A stretch of 64,000 nucleotides of DNA from Henriciella sp. (GTDB lineage: Bacteria; Pseudomonadota; Alphaproteobacteria; Caulobacterales; Hyphomonadaceae), in contig NZ_JAPYRE010000002.1 of the NCBI RefSeq assembly GCF_029936995.1, forward strand, positions 372,001 through 436,000, given 5' to 3'. The notes under the pieces were generated by a model. The model was not told the DNA's origin, did no database searches, and saw only the letters and a program-made list of their open reading frames with translations. Position 1 is the first letter of the stretch. The number at the start of each line of letters is the position of its first letter. Shown here one piece after another: positions 1 through 8,923 of this stretch. The position numbers and the translations under genes are program-made.

Positions 1-334
1 CGCCGAGCGCGATGAGAACATCGTCGCGTCCTGCGCCTTCAGAGAGCAGCCAGTCGAGCACATGGCCCAGTGTTTCCCAGCTCTTTGAGCTTTCGCCCGG
101 TGCGACCGTGTGCATCCGCATGGACAGGCCGGACGTCTTCAGGCCTGCTTCCAGGCGCTCGGCATAGAGTTTGCCGACATGTTCATCGGTCAGGACAAAA
201 GTACGTGGCTGGCGGATCAGAGGCGACATGAACTGCCCGGCCCTGTCGAGAAGGTTCTCACCGATCAGGATGTCGTAACTGCGCTCGCCAAGCTCGACGC
301 GCACCTGTCTGTCTTCAGTCATCGTTTCAGCCAT
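1..334 (-). CDS. aroB: 3-dehydroquinate synthase AroB, N-terminal part (cut by window edge)
   Basis: AroB converts DAHP to 3-dehydroquinate in the cytosolic shikimate pathway, using NAD and a divalent metal. About 111 N-terminal residues are visible when the minus strand is read from the ATG at 334. They begin MAETMTEDRQVRVELGERSY and continue through a typical AroB N-terminal domain with a VLTDEHVGKLYAERL segment and a VAPGESSKSWETL segment, which matches the family's nucleotide-binding lid. The gene runs off the left edge. Its start overlaps the aroK stop by 8 bases, so the two are translationally coupled, the usual aroK-aroB order. The C-terminal metal site cannot be seen. Confidence 0.93.
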   Translation of the reverse strand, partial: MAETMTEDRQVRVELGERSYDILIGENLLDRAGQFMSPLIRQPRTFVLTDEHVGKLYAERLEAGLKTSGLSMRMHTVAPGESSKSWETLGHVLDWLLSEGAGRDDVLIALG

Positions 335-908
335 GTTGGGCCTTTGACCACAGATCAAGCGCTTTGAGAATGGAATTCACCGTGGCCTTGTGGGGGCCTT
401 CCTCGCTGCGCACGACAAGGTCGGCCTGTTCATAGATCGGCGTCCTCTCATTCAGCAGCTTTCCCAGAACGCCTTTCGGGTTATCAGCTTTCAGGAGGGG
501 ACGATGGCTGCGCTTGGAAACGCGCCGCCAGAGAGTTTCGAGATCGGCGTTGAGCCAGATTGTCACTGCCTTTTCCTGCAGCAGGGCACGGGTCTCGGAA
601 TTGAGATAGGCGCCGCCGCCTGTCGCAAGGACATGAGGAGGCTGATTGAGGAGCCGTTCAAGGACGCGGCGCTCACCCCGGCGAAACTCTGCTTCCCCAT
701 GCAGGGTGAAGATGTCGGAAATGGAAAGACCCGCGGCTTTCTCGATTTCGTCGTCACTGTCATAGAAGTCACGGCCAAGCGTATTGGCCAGGCGTTTGCC
801 AACGGTCGATTTGCCAGCGCCCATCAGTCCGACCAGTGCAATTGTCCGGTCTGCAATGGCCGCCTCAATTCTGCCAGCGTCGCTTGAGTATGTACTCTTT
901 GTCGTCAT
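327..908 (-). CDS. aroK: Shikimate kinase AroK
   Basis: Phosphorylates shikimate with ATP in the aromatic amino-acid pathway. The 193-residue product has a Walker A loop (GLMGAGKSTVG), the D-SDDEIE shikimate-binding stretch, FRxGERRVL, the ATGGGA glycine-rich loop and the RRP(L/H) lid arginine region (SHRPLL). I chose the ATG at 908, which starts MTTKSTYSSD. The in-frame ATG at 950 adds 14 residues unlike the family. An N-terminal leader of about 20 residues before the kinase core is common in alphaproteobacteria. It lies directly upstream of aroB with an 8-base overlap. Confidence 0.95.
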   Translation of the reverse strand: MTTKSTYSSDAGRIEAAIADRTIALVGLMGAGKSTVGKRLANTLGRDFYDSDDEIEKAAGLSISDIFTLHGEAEFRRGERRVLERLLNQPPHVLATGGGAYLNSETRALLQEKAVTIWLNADLETLWRRVSKRSHRPLLKADNPKGVLGKLLNERTPIYEQADLVVRSEEGPHKATVNSILKALDLWSKAQHG

Positions 909-1000
909 GGGTTTTCGCTTCCCTGCTGACTGTCCTATACAGTCTCGCACGTGGCGGGCAATGATTCCGGCGATTCGAGGCCGGAGAAAGAGGTTTGGTT

Positions 1001-1135
1001 TTGCGTAAGTGGTTCATCCTGTTCGGTGTCCTGATTGTGGGCGTACTGGCAGCAATCTGGTGGCTTGGCCGGGAGGTGGATTCCGCCATGCCGGAGGAGG
1101 GCGAGATGCGCATGGAGATCGAGAATGTCTTTTAG
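1001..1135 (+). CDS. Small single-pass membrane protein (44 aa, TTG start)
   Basis: This reading frame is too short for ordinary gene finders. A purine-rich AAAGAGG ribosome-binding site ends 8 bases before a TTG codon. The product starts MRKWFILFGVLIVG, has one hydrophobic helix (about residues 5-22, ending in tryptophans) and then an acidic, methionine-rich tail (EEGEMRMEIENVF). Its stop overlaps the start of the next gene by 11 bases, which supports real, coupled translation. I recognise no family. A chaperone or anchor role for the downstream exported protein would be pure guesswork. Confidence 0.6.
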   Translation: MRKWFILFGVLIVGVLAAIWWLGREVDSAMPEEGEMRMEIENVF

Positions 1136-2885
1136 TGCACGGACATGGACGGCCGGCATCATCGCGACCGCCCTGTGCCTGCCTGGTGCCGCCCAGATCG
1201 AGTCCAGCGGACTTGGGGATGTCAGCGCCTGGGGTGTGAGTTACCTCGACCGTAGCGAAGAGGACTTTGGACGAGGGCTTTGGACCGGATCTGACATTGG
1301 GTATCTCCTGGATCTGATGGAGGGCATTGATGTCACATCGCTGTCCCTGCCGGAGAAACAGCTTCTCAGCCGGGCTTTGCGAGCACCGAGTTCTGCGCCG
1401 GATACGGCTGGAAGTGAGGATAAAGCTTTTCAGGCAGCGCGTGTTGAGGCCTTGCTTGCACTGGGCGAGCGCCGCGCCGCCGCAAGCCTGGCCGATCAGG
1501 CGAATGTGTCGCTGGACGGCGTCAACCCGGATATAATTCTTTCCGACGAACGCCTGGTCGAAGGCGAGCGGGAAGTGGTCTGCGCGCAGATGAATACGTC
1601 TGGCGAAGGGCGCTTCTGGTCCGAGTTACGGGCCATATGTGCGCTCGAGGCCAGCCGGGATGGTGTGGCAGAACTCGCCATCGAGATTGCGGGCCAGCAG
1701 GAAGGCGCCAGTCCCTGGTTCGGGAACGTCGGCTTCGCTGTCCTTGGGGAGCAGGAGGAGAAGCCTGCAGCGCGTTATGGTTCGGGCATCGAGCTTGCGT
1801 TGTCGGACCTGGCGGAACTTGAGCCTGATGAAGACAGTATCAGCGAAGCACGTCCCGACATTGCCGCACGCATTGCCCGTAACGATGAGCGTCCGCTCAA
1901 TCTGCGTCTGGCGGCGGCAGGCATAGCGGCACGCGCCGACATGCTGTCGCCGGATACACACCGTGAACTCTACCGCGCGCAAGTGAGCGAAGCGGGTTTC
2001 GAGCCCTCAAATGACATTGAGGCCGCTTTTGCCGTGCTGGCAAAGGAGCCTGAGCCGGAAATGCTGGAATATGATCTCCCGTCGCGTGCAAACGGGCCGG
2101 TCGACCTGCGTTCAAGCCGCGAGGACTGGATAGGGCCTGTACGTCCCGGCGACCTTGATGAGAATGTTTCCGAAGCCGGCAGAGATGATGAGATATCACT
2201 GGCGGAAGAACAGTCGCTTGCCGTCAGCCAGGCCCTTCGAACGGTGGAGAGCCATGATGAGTTTGCGGCACGGGCGCGTCTTTTTGAGGCTGCACTGGAA
2301 GAGATCCCGGCTGATGATGACACCGCAGGCAGCGCATTCATTTTCGCGGCGGCAGCCATGGAGACAGGAAATATAAGCCTCACCGACAAGTGGCTGGATG
2401 TGACAGACCCAGAGGCGCTTGAAGAAGCCGATCGGTTCCGGTTCGCGCTATTGGAGGGCTATGCTTCTGTTTTCGGTGGCGAGCGCCGCGATGTCGAGCC
2501 AGACGAATTTGCTGGCACGCTGATCGAGATGGGTGTGGAGCCAGCCCAGGAAGCGGCTGCGCTGACACTATTCTCCGTCTGGGCCGGGCTGGACATGCCG
2601 GTTCCCGCATCCGCCCGTGCAGCGCTTGCGCGGTCCGATAGAGGTGCGCGGCGTATAGATGCAGGCATGCTTGCCGCGATTGAGGCGGCAGAACGCAACG
2701 GCGCTACAGGAGAGGCGCTCCTTGGCATCTTGTCCCAGACCAATGGTGCGCCGGGTGAGCTTTCGGGCGCGGACCTTTCCACCCTGCTCTGGAGTTTGCA
2801 GCGCATGGATGCCCTGCGTGATGCGAAGGCGCTGGCGCTGGAAGCTGCAGGGCTATGGCGCCTTGCGGCACAGCCTGCGGGATAA
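1125..2885 (+). CDS. Large exported helical protein of unknown function
   Basis: Predicted 586 residues from the ATG at 1125. The first 25 residues form a signal peptide (arginine, then AGIIATALCLPGAA, likely cleaved near AQ), so the protein should be periplasmic or surface-located. The rest is rich in alanine, leucine, glutamate and aspartate, with repeated helix-like segments reminiscent of TPR/HEAT-type solenoids. I cannot assign a domain. An ATG at 1035 would add 30 residues but would run through the small gene at 1001-1135 and spoil the signal peptide, so I rejected it. Overlap with that small gene indicates a two-gene operon divergent from aroK-aroB. Confidence 0.75.
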   Translation: MSFSARTWTAGIIATALCLPGAAQIESSGLGDVSAWGVSYLDRSEEDFGRGLWTGSDIGYLLDLMEGIDVTSLSLPEKQLLSRALRAPSSAPDTAGSEDKAFQAARVEALLALGERRAAASLADQANVSLDGVNPDIILSDERLVEGEREVVCAQMNTSGEGRFWSELRAICALEASRDGVAELAIEIAGQQEGASPWFGNVGFAVLGEQEEKPAARYGSGIELALSDLAELEPDEDSISEARPDIAARIARNDERPLNLRLAAAGIAARADMLSPDTHRELYRAQVSEAGFEPSNDIEAAFAVLAKEPEPEMLEYDLPSRANGPVDLRSSREDWIGPVRPGDLDENVSEAGRDDEISLAEEQSLAVSQALRTVESHDEFAARARLFEAALEEIPADDDTAGSAFIFAAAAMETGNISLTDKWLDVTDPEALEEADRFRFALLEGYASVFGGERRDVEPDEFAGTLIEMGVEPAQEAAALTLFSVWAGLDMPVPASARAALARSDRGARRIDAGMLAAIEAAERNGATGEALLGILSQTNGAPGELSGADLSTLLWSLQRMDALRDAKALALEAAGLWRLAAQPAG

Positions 2886-2931
2886 ACGGGATATCATTCG
2901 CAATAGCCTTCATGCGCGCCACCTGTAAGCG

Positions 2932-3372
2932 CTAGGCGAGCGCAGCCAGTCCTTCTCGGAGCGCATCCGCCGTCTCGTCGCCTAACAGGCGGTCGACGGC
3001 GGCATGCTCGCGTGTCCATATCTCTGCTGCTTCGGCGAGCAGTTCCTGACCGTCCTGCGTGAGCTTAAGCAGCCGGATACGCCTGTCCTTTGGCGCGGGG
3101 ATGACCTTGACCAGTCCGCGCCGCTCGAGCGGTTTCAGGTTTGCTGTCAGCGTGGTGCGGTCCATTGCCAGCAGGTCTGCCACGGGCCCTATCGGCGGGG
3201 GCTCGGGACGGTTCAGCGACATGAGCAGGGAGAACTGGCCATTGGTCAGCCCGAGCGGCCTGAAGGCCTCGTCGAATCTCCGCGCCAGCGCACGCGCAGC
3301 TTTTTGCGCCGCGAGGCAAAGGCAATGATCGCGCACATGAAGTGTTGTTTTGAAAGATACCTGATTCGTCAT
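2932..3372 (-). CDS. MarR-family transcriptional regulator
   Basis: Winged-helix repressor of about 146 residues that would sense a small ligand or oxidant. The core fits MarR: FRPLGLTNGQFSLLMSL (dimer and helix 2), VADLLAMDRTTLTANLKPLERRGLV (recognition helix) and PAPKDRRIRLLKLTQDG (wing). It is divergent from the glutathione S-transferase gene, with a perfect 12-base palindrome between them, so it probably represses itself and that gene. The start is uncertain: ATGs at 3378 and 3372 and a TTG at 3399 are all in frame. No Shine-Dalgarno sequence is obvious, and the putative -10 box lies so close that 3372 fits best. Confidence 0.88.
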   Translation of the reverse strand: MTNQVSFKTTLHVRDHCLCLAAQKAARALARRFDEAFRPLGLTNGQFSLLMSLNRPEPPPIGPVADLLAMDRTTLTANLKPLERRGLVKVIPAPKDRRIRLLKLTQDGQELLAEAAEIWTREHAAVDRLLGDETADALREGLAALA

Positions 3373-3388
3373 TGACATGACATAATAT

Positions 3389-3400
3389 GTTGATATCAAC
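3389..3400. promoter_or_regulatory. Perfect 12-bp palindrome, probable MarR operator
   Basis: GTTGATATCAAC reads identically on both strands and lies between the divergent MarR and GST genes. On the minus strand it falls between a TTGACT-like -35 and a TATTAT -10, which would let a bound dimer block the regulator's own promoter. AT-rich dyads of this kind are typical of MarR operators. Binding by the adjacent MarR is inference. Confidence 0.6.
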
Positions 3401-3433
3401 GTAAATAGTCAAGATGTGTTCTGGAGCTGTTAC

Positions 3434-4114
3434 ATGCCACTCGACCAGCATGCCGATATTGAAATTTCCGCTTTCAACTGGGTGCCAGATTTCGCGCAGG
3501 GGTTCGTGCGGGATCTCCGGCCACGCTGGGCGATGGAAGAGGCTGGAATAGCCTATCGCACCACGCTTTTGCACGCCGCTGAACCAAGGTCCGAGACCTA
3601 CATCGCTGCGCAACCATTCGGTCAGGTCCCTGTCATGACGGACGGTGATCTAAGTATCTTCGAGTCCGGCGCGATCCTTCTGCATCTCGCGGAGAAGAGC
3701 GACATACTGATGCCGAAGGACCCGGCTGGCCGGGCGGCGACACATGCTTGGCTGTTTGCGGCCCTGAACAGTATCGAGCCGTTCATGTTCGAGCTTTTCT
3801 TCGTCCATATCGTACATGCCGACCAGGAATGGGCGAAGCTGCGCAAGCCAAGCCTGGAGGCTTTCGTGCATGAGCGCCTGAAGCCGGTTTCGGCGGCGCT
3901 GGGAGACAAGGAGTATTTTACCGGACGTTTCACGATTGCCGACATCGCCATGACGACAGTTCTCAGGGAGATTGACCGGTATCTCGGCCTCTCCGGATAT
4001 CCCAATCTCGAAGCTTACCTGAAGCGTTGTATGGGCCGCCCGGCCTTCCAGCGCGCGCTTGAAGCGCAAATGGCAGATTTCACTGGAAAAGCGCCTGAAG
4101 GATTTCCGGCCTGA
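3434..4114 (+). CDS. Glutathione S-transferase family protein
   Basis: Cytosolic enzyme of about 226 residues that would conjugate glutathione to electrophiles. It shows the thioredoxin-like N-terminal domain with QPFGQVPVMTDGDLSIFESGAILLHLAEK, including the cis-proline (VPV) and the E-S pair that bind glutathione. The all-helical C-terminal domain carries the FTIADIAMTTVLREID N-capping motif. The ATG at 3434 has GGAG 7 bases upstream; the ATG at 3416 lacks a ribosome site. It lies 26 bases upstream of the DUF1428 gene and divergent from MarR, suggesting a MarR-controlled detoxification unit. The substrate is unknown. Confidence 0.9.
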   Translation: MPLDQHADIEISAFNWVPDFAQGFVRDLRPRWAMEEAGIAYRTTLLHAAEPRSETYIAAQPFGQVPVMTDGDLSIFESGAILLHLAEKSDILMPKDPAGRAATHAWLFAALNSIEPFMFELFFVHIVHADQEWAKLRKPSLEAFVHERLKPVSAALGDKEYFTGRFTIADIAMTTVLREIDRYLGLSGYPNLEAYLKRCMGRPAFQRALEAQMADFTGKAPEGFPA

Positions 4115-4140
4115 TCCGACTTTATGCAGGAGAAAAGAGC

Positions 4141-4857
4141 ATGAGCTATATTATGGGTTTTGTGGCCGCTGTTCCGGAGGGCAACAAGGAGGCCTATCGC
4201 AAGCATGCAGCCGACGCATTTCCGATATTCAAGGACCATGGCGTGACCCGTCTGGTCGAGGCGTGGGAAGAAGACGTGCCGGAGGGCGAGCTTACCGACC
4301 TTCGCAAGGCGGTGAAGGCAGAGCCTGGCGAGAAGATCGTCTTTTCTTGGATGGAGTTCCCCTCCCAGGAAGTTGCCAGGGCGATGGACGAGAAAATGCA
4401 GTCCGATCCGCGTATGCAGGAAATGGGCGAGACCATGCCCTTCGACGGCAAGCGCATGATATTCGGCGGCTTCGAGACTGTGTCAGATGTCGGTGCTGCT
4501 GCAGGTACCGGCTATGTAAACGGAATGGTCGCGGCTGCACCCGACAAAGGCAGGGAGAAGTACGCCGCCTTTGCGAAGCGGATGGCCGAGGTTTTCCAGG
4601 ATCATGGTGCCACGCGCCTGCTTGATGCCTGGGGTGTGGATGTGCCGGTCGGAAAGGTGACGGATTTCCAGAGCGCCGTGCAGGCGAAGGAAGATGAGGC
4701 GATAGCTTTCGGATTGGTCGAGTGGCCCTCAAAGGCGGTCAGCGATGCCGGGTGGGAAAAAATGATGGCAGATGAGCGGATGCAGGGCGGCGAAATGCCG
4801 TTCGATGGCAAACGCATGATCTTTGGCGGGTTTTCGCCGCTCCTGGATCTAAGCTAG
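4141..4857 (+). CDS. Tandem-duplicated DUF1428 (YbaA-like) protein
   Basis: DUF1428 proteins such as E. coli YbaA are about 117 residues with a dimeric alpha/beta-barrel-like fold and no settled function. This 238-residue protein contains two copies end to end: residues 2-118 and 124-236. Both contain a VxG-VxAxP start, a TRL(V/L)(E/D)AW strand, a VTDF/LTDL segment and the same PFDGKRMIFGGF ending, at residues 100-111 and 220-231, exactly 120 residues apart. AGGAGA precedes the ATG. It probably shares a transcript with the upstream glutathione S-transferase. A natural fusion of a normally homodimeric fold is the simplest reading. Confidence 0.9.
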   Translation: MSYIMGFVAAVPEGNKEAYRKHAADAFPIFKDHGVTRLVEAWEEDVPEGELTDLRKAVKAEPGEKIVFSWMEFPSQEVARAMDEKMQSDPRMQEMGETMPFDGKRMIFGGFETVSDVGAAAGTGYVNGMVAAAPDKGREKYAAFAKRMAEVFQDHGATRLLDAWGVDVPVGKVTDFQSAVQAKEDEAIAFGLVEWPSKAVSDAGWEKMMADERMQGGEMPFDGKRMIFGGFSPLLDLS

Positions 4858-4860
4858 TTT

Positions 4861-5973
4861 TTAGCTGCGCCATTTGAGCGTGACCGGTCTGACCGGGTTT
4901 TCGAAGGGGCGGTTCTCGGTCCGTGAGGCCGCCCATTCCTTCTTGAGCGTGCGATACCACTTGGCCTGCACGTCGATATCGTCAATCCAGATCATCGATT
5001 TCTGATATTTCATGCCTTCGTTCTGGAGGTCGACGATGTCGCCGTCCTGGCGCAGGAACTTGCGCGCGGCACTTTTGAGCACAGGAATTGCGAGATTGAG
5101 CAATGGCGCCCCGGTAAACCATGTGACCTGCGTTATCCGCGTCTTCTTGGCATAGACGGGTGTAAGGCAGGTCAGCGTGACAAGCCGCATCTTCTGGTTC
5201 TCGATGACTTCCCAGCGGTAACCCGGCAACTGGAAAATGATCTCGGTCGTTACGGCACCCCCGAAGACCGCCTTGTAAGCCAGCGAATTGGAGGAGGGCT
5301 GATGGCGATCAATGGCCCAGCCACGTTCCCGCGGGACAAAAGGTTTTTCCTTCAGTCTGAGCCCCGCGCTTGGGGGCCGCCACCACCATTGCGAGTGGAC
5401 GAACGCAACATGTGCCGGGTCCATCAGCCCGACAATGGCATCATCCATATGGGCGTTGAATTCTTCCTGGATGACGAATTTCGGTGTGTCCGGCAGTTTG
5501 CCAAAGTCCGGTGGCGGGACATCCGGCTCATCTGAGAACCTCGGATCATGCGAGATGAAGACAAAAACCATGCCGTTTGTTTCATGTACCGGATAGCGCC
5601 GCACCTTGAAGCGGCTCGCCTCATAGGGTTGCTCTTCCAGCACGGAGGGCATGTGCCGGCAGACCCCGTCCGTACCAAACCGCCAGCCATGATAGGGGCA
5701 CTGCACGGTCGGCTCGCCATTCGTGTCGACCTGTTTGCCGGCTGAAAGGGGGACGAGCCGATGCGGGCATATATCACGAAGCGCAAAAGCTTCCCCCGCA
5801 GCGGTGCGTCCAACCATTATGGGCTGGTCCAGCATGATCCGGTTGATCAGGCCGCCGGGCTTCAGTTCCTTCGACGTGCAGGCCAGGTACCAGCTGTCGG
5901 TCAGCCAGCCTTCCGGCGTGATGCCGGGCTGGTCTTCGCTGTTCCGGTCGATGAGGGTCTGTGAGTCGGCCAT
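4861..5973 (-). CDS. Rieske-type aromatic ring-hydroxylating oxygenase, large subunit
   Basis: The 370-residue oxygenase has an N-terminal Rieske [2Fe-2S] domain, with C69-x-H71 and C92-x2-H95 in CPH and CPYHGW contexts, and a C-terminal mononuclear iron domain with MDPAHVAFVH giving the two histidines and acid. This architecture resembles vanillate demethylase or phenoxybenzoate dioxygenase alpha subunits, which take electrons from a separate reductase. None is encoded nearby. I used the ATG at 5973 (MADSQTL) because the 29 residues before it look untranslated and lie close to the lepA start. It converges on the DUF1428 gene with a 3-base gap. The substrate is unknown. Confidence 0.88.
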   Translation of the reverse strand: MADSQTLIDRNSEDQPGITPEGWLTDSWYLACTSKELKPGGLINRIMLDQPIMVGRTAAGEAFALRDICPHRLVPLSAGKQVDTNGEPTVQCPYHGWRFGTDGVCRHMPSVLEEQPYEASRFKVRRYPVHETNGMVFVFISHDPRFSDEPDVPPPDFGKLPDTPKFVIQEEFNAHMDDAIVGLMDPAHVAFVHSQWWWRPPSAGLRLKEKPFVPRERGWAIDRHQPSSNSLAYKAVFGGAVTTEIIFQLPGYRWEVIENQKMRLVTLTCLTPVYAKKTRITQVTWFTGAPLLNLAIPVLKSAARKFLRQDGDIVDLQNEGMKYQKSMIWIDDIDVQAKWYRTLKKEWAASRTENRPFENPVRPVTLKWRS

Positions 5974-6081
5974 ACCTTGCCTTTTATCCCGGCTGCCATG
6001 CTGCAGAAAGAGCGTATTCAGACGCTTTGACAGCATGCGCCTGCTAGCCGGGAAGCTCAAGCACCGCTATATGGCGCAATC

Positions 6082-7887
6082 ATGATACCCCGCGACAAAA
6101 TCCGCAATTTCTCCATCGTGGCACATATTGACCACGGCAAGTCCACCCTGGCTGACCGGCTGATCCAGGTCACGGGTGGCCTCACCGATCGCGAGATGCG
6201 CGAACAGGTGCTCGATTCCATGGACATCGAGCAGGAACGCGGCATCACGATCAAGGCCCAGACGGTTCGCCTGGAATACGAGGCAAAGGATGGCGAGACC
6301 TATATCCTGAACCTGATGGATACGCCGGGCCACGTTGACTTTTCCTATGAAGTCTCGCGCTGTCTCGCCGCCTGCGAAGGATCCCTGTTGGTGGTCGACG
6401 CCTCGCAGGGCGTAGAGGCGCAGACGCTTGCCAATGTCTACCAGGCCATCGAGCAGGATCACGAGATCATCCCTGTCCTCAACAAGATCGACCTGCCAGC
6501 CGCCGAACCTGAGCGCGTGAAGGAGCAGATCGAGGATATTATCGGTCTCGATGCGTCCGATGCGATCGAGATTTCGGCCAAGAACAATATCGGCACCGAA
6601 GACGTTTTGGAGGCCATCGTCCAGCGCCTGCCGTCGCCGCCTGAGGGTGATGCGGACAAGCCGCTCAAGGCCTCGTTGATCGACGCCTATTACGACCCCT
6701 ATCTCGGCGTTGTCGTCATCGTCCGCATTGTCGACGGGGTACTGCGCAAGAAGCAGAAGATCCGTATGATGCGCGCGAAATCGACCTATGAGGTCGACAA
6801 GGTCGGCATCTTCGGGCCAAAGCCGACTGACGTTGACGAGCTTGGACCCGGCGAGGTCGGGTTCCTGACGGCCTCGATCAAGGAAGTTGCCGAAACCGCG
6901 GTCGGTGACACGATCACGGACGAGAAGAACCAGACCGACACCCCGTTGCCGGGCTACAAGGAAGTCGTGCCAATGGTCTTCTGCGGGCTCTTCCCGGTTG
7001 ATGCTGGCGACTTTGATGACTTGCGCAACGCCATGGGCAAGCTGCGCCTCAACGATGCGTCCTTCACCTGGGAGATGGAAACCTCGGCCGCGCTTGGCAT
7101 GGGCTTCCGGTGTGGCTTCCTCGGCCTGCTTCACCTCGAAATTATTCAGGAGCGCCTGTCGCGCGAGTTCGACCTCGACCTGATCGCGACGGCGCCTTCG
7201 GTCGTTTACGAAATGACGATGACGGATGGCTCCGAGCTTGAGCTTCATAACCCGGCTGACATGCCGGACGTGGTCAAGATCGATGAAATCCGCGAGCCCT
7301 GGATCACGGCTACGATCTATACCCCGGACGAGCATCTCGGCTCGATCCTTCAGCTCTGCCAGGACCGCCGCGGCATCCAGAAGGAGCTCTCCTATGTCGG
7401 CGGGCGGGCCATGTGCAAATACGAGCTGCCGCTCAACGAGATCGTCTTCGATTTCTATGACCGGCTGAAGTCCATCTCCAAGGGCTATGCCAGTTTCGAA
7501 TACGAGCTGATCGGCTACCGGGCGGGCAATCTCGCCAAGATGTCGATCCTCGTGAATGAGGAACCGGTCGATGCGCTTTCAATGCTGGTGCACCGGGACC
7601 GGGCAGAGGGCCGCGGGCGCCAGATGTGCGAGCGCCTGAAAGAGCTCATCCCCCGGCAAATGTTCAAGATTCCGATCCAGGCGGCGATTGGCGGGCGTGT
7701 CATCGCGCGTGAGACCATTTCAGCCCTGCGCAAGGATGTGACGTCGAAATGCTATGGCGGCGACGCAACGCGCAAGCGCAAGCTTCTGGAAAAACAGAAA
7801 GCCGGCAAGCAGCGCATGCGCCAGTTCGGGAAGGTCGAAATCCCGCAGGAGGCGTTTGTCGCCGCGCTGCGCATGGATGACGATTAG
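6082..7887 (+). CDS. lepA: Elongation factor 4 (LepA), ribosomal back-translocase GTPase
   Basis: The 601-residue product matches LepA throughout. G1 is [10 protein letters not shown]3 DTPGH and G4 NKID. Domain II follows, then the EF-G-like domains III and V ([18 protein letters not shown]), and finally the LepA-specific C-terminal domain with [19 protein letters not shown]. It acts on paused ribosomes at the inner face of the membrane. The length is normal and no key residue is missing. The start [19 protein letters not shown] matches the family exactly. Confidence 0.98.
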   Translation: MIPRDKIRNFSIVAHIDHGKSTLADRLIQVTGGLTDREMREQVLDSMDIEQERGITIKAQTVRLEYEAKDGETYILNLMDTPGHVDFSYEVSRCLAACEGSLLVVDASQGVEAQTLANVYQAIEQDHEIIPVLNKIDLPAAEPERVKEQIEDIIGLDASDAIEISAKNNIGTEDVLEAIVQRLPSPPEGDADKPLKASLIDAYYDPYLGVVVIVRIVDGVLRKKQKIRMMRAKSTYEVDKVGIFGPKPTDVDELGPGEVGFLTASIKEVAETAVGDTITDEKNQTDTPLPGYKEVVPMVFCGLFPVDAGDFDDLRNAMGKLRLNDASFTWEMETSAALGMGFRCGFLGLLHLEIIQERLSREFDLDLIATAPSVVYEMTMTDGSELELHNPADMPDVVKIDEIREPWITATIYTPDEHLGSILQLCQDRRGIQKELSYVGGRAMCKYELPLNEIVFDFYDRLKSISKGYASFEYELIGYRAGNLAKMSILVNEEPVDALSMLVHRDRAEGRGRQMCERLKELIPRQMFKIPIQAAIGGRVIARETISALRKDVTSKCYGGDATRKRKLLEKQKAGKQRMRQFGKVEIPQEAFVAALRMDDD

Positions 7888-7888
7888 G

Positions 7889-8758
7889 TCAGTAGGCTTT
7901 TCGAGCCAGCCTGTAGTTGATCCAGTAGCGGCGACCTGTACGTGGCTTTTTCAGCTCCCATTCCAGGAGGCTTCCATCGTCGGAAATCGCCGGCTCGGGC
8001 AGGTCATCCGGTAAGTTTTCGATAGGCATGCCGGTATCTATGGCAATGACCTCGACTTTCGGTGTGGCAAAGCTGAACCTGTATCCGAACGGGGCTTTCG
8101 CAATGAGCTGGGCCCGGAACGTGTCAATGCTTACGGGAAAGCCAAGAGTCGATCCAGCGTCTGTGAAGGCATCGCTTTCTGTGCCCGGTGTCGCAATCAG
8201 GACCTCGTAGGCAATAGTTTCACCGCGCATGACGCCGGGCTCGACTTCTGGCGACCAGGTCACACTATAGGGTTTGCGGCCCCGGATCCGGTCTACGGCA
8301 ATGTCGATTGGGCTGACGGCATGCCCCTTGTTGCGAAAGGCATGCGGTCGGTCGCCATCCCGGTAAACAATCTTGAAAAGCACCTTGCCGCCATTCAGTT
8401 CACGGTTCCAGACAAGTGTTTCATTCGGGATGCGGTGCAAGGTTCGCTTCGAGCGGTTTTCAATGCGGTTGATGATACTCGCTTCGAAGTCTCCATTCTC
8501 GGCAAACGAATAAAAGTACCGGACATCGTGACAGATCACGCGACTTGGCAATATCACTCGCGATACAAGCAGTCGCACCGCGTTAAAGGCCAGTATCGCG
8601 AGGATAACAACGAGCGGTATGGCTGCATTTACATCTATGTCTTCAGGAACATAGTCCTGGAGGTCCAGACCAAATACATACTTGCACAAAAGGGGCAGCA
8701 GGATTGCTGCCACAGCCGTGCAAAGCTGGAATATCGGATCTGTTAGTAGCCGCCGCAC
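7889..8758 (-). CDS. Inner-membrane protein of unknown function, two N-terminal TM helices
   Basis: From the GTG at 8758 (preceded by GGGGAAGG) the product is about 289 residues. Two hydrophobic helices (about residues 8-25 and 41-62) are followed by a soluble, beta-rich domain of about 220 residues that ends GRRYWINYRLARKAY. I recognise no family. The longer frame to 8977 would run across the divergent crotonase start at 8924, so it is rejected. Its stop lies one base beyond the lepA stop, convergent, so the two genes probably share no transcript. Confidence 0.6.
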   Translation of the reverse strand: MRRLLTDPIFQLCTAVAAILLPLLCKYVFGLDLQDYVPEDIDVNAAIPLVVILAILAFNAVRLLVSRVILPSRVICHDVRYFYSFAENGDFEASIINRIENRSKRTLHRIPNETLVWNRELNGGKVLFKIVYRDGDRPHAFRNKGHAVSPIDIAVDRIRGRKPYSVTWSPEVEPGVMRGETIAYEVLIATPGTESDAFTDAGSTLGFPVSIDTFRAQLIAKAPFGYRFSFATPKVEVIAIDTGMPIENLPDDLPEPAISDDGSLLEWELKKPRTGRRYWINYRLARKAY

Positions 8759-8923
8759 CCTGCCTTCCCCACCTTGGTTGGTGAATGTTATTGCAAATCC
8801 TGTCCCTGGAAAGACTGCAATTGTGCTTTTTTGGGTTTTCCAGAAATTCCTCCCCGACGTCACCGATAGGCAGGCCCGCGCCATGCGCATAGGCTGTCGA
8901 TAACAAGACAAGGGAGGTACCAA

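Noticed and set aside
6067-7335. Long minus-strand open frame of 422 codons opposite lepA
   Set aside because: It is a mirror of the highly biased lepA codons. It is full of R, D and L, resembles no family, and has no start context.
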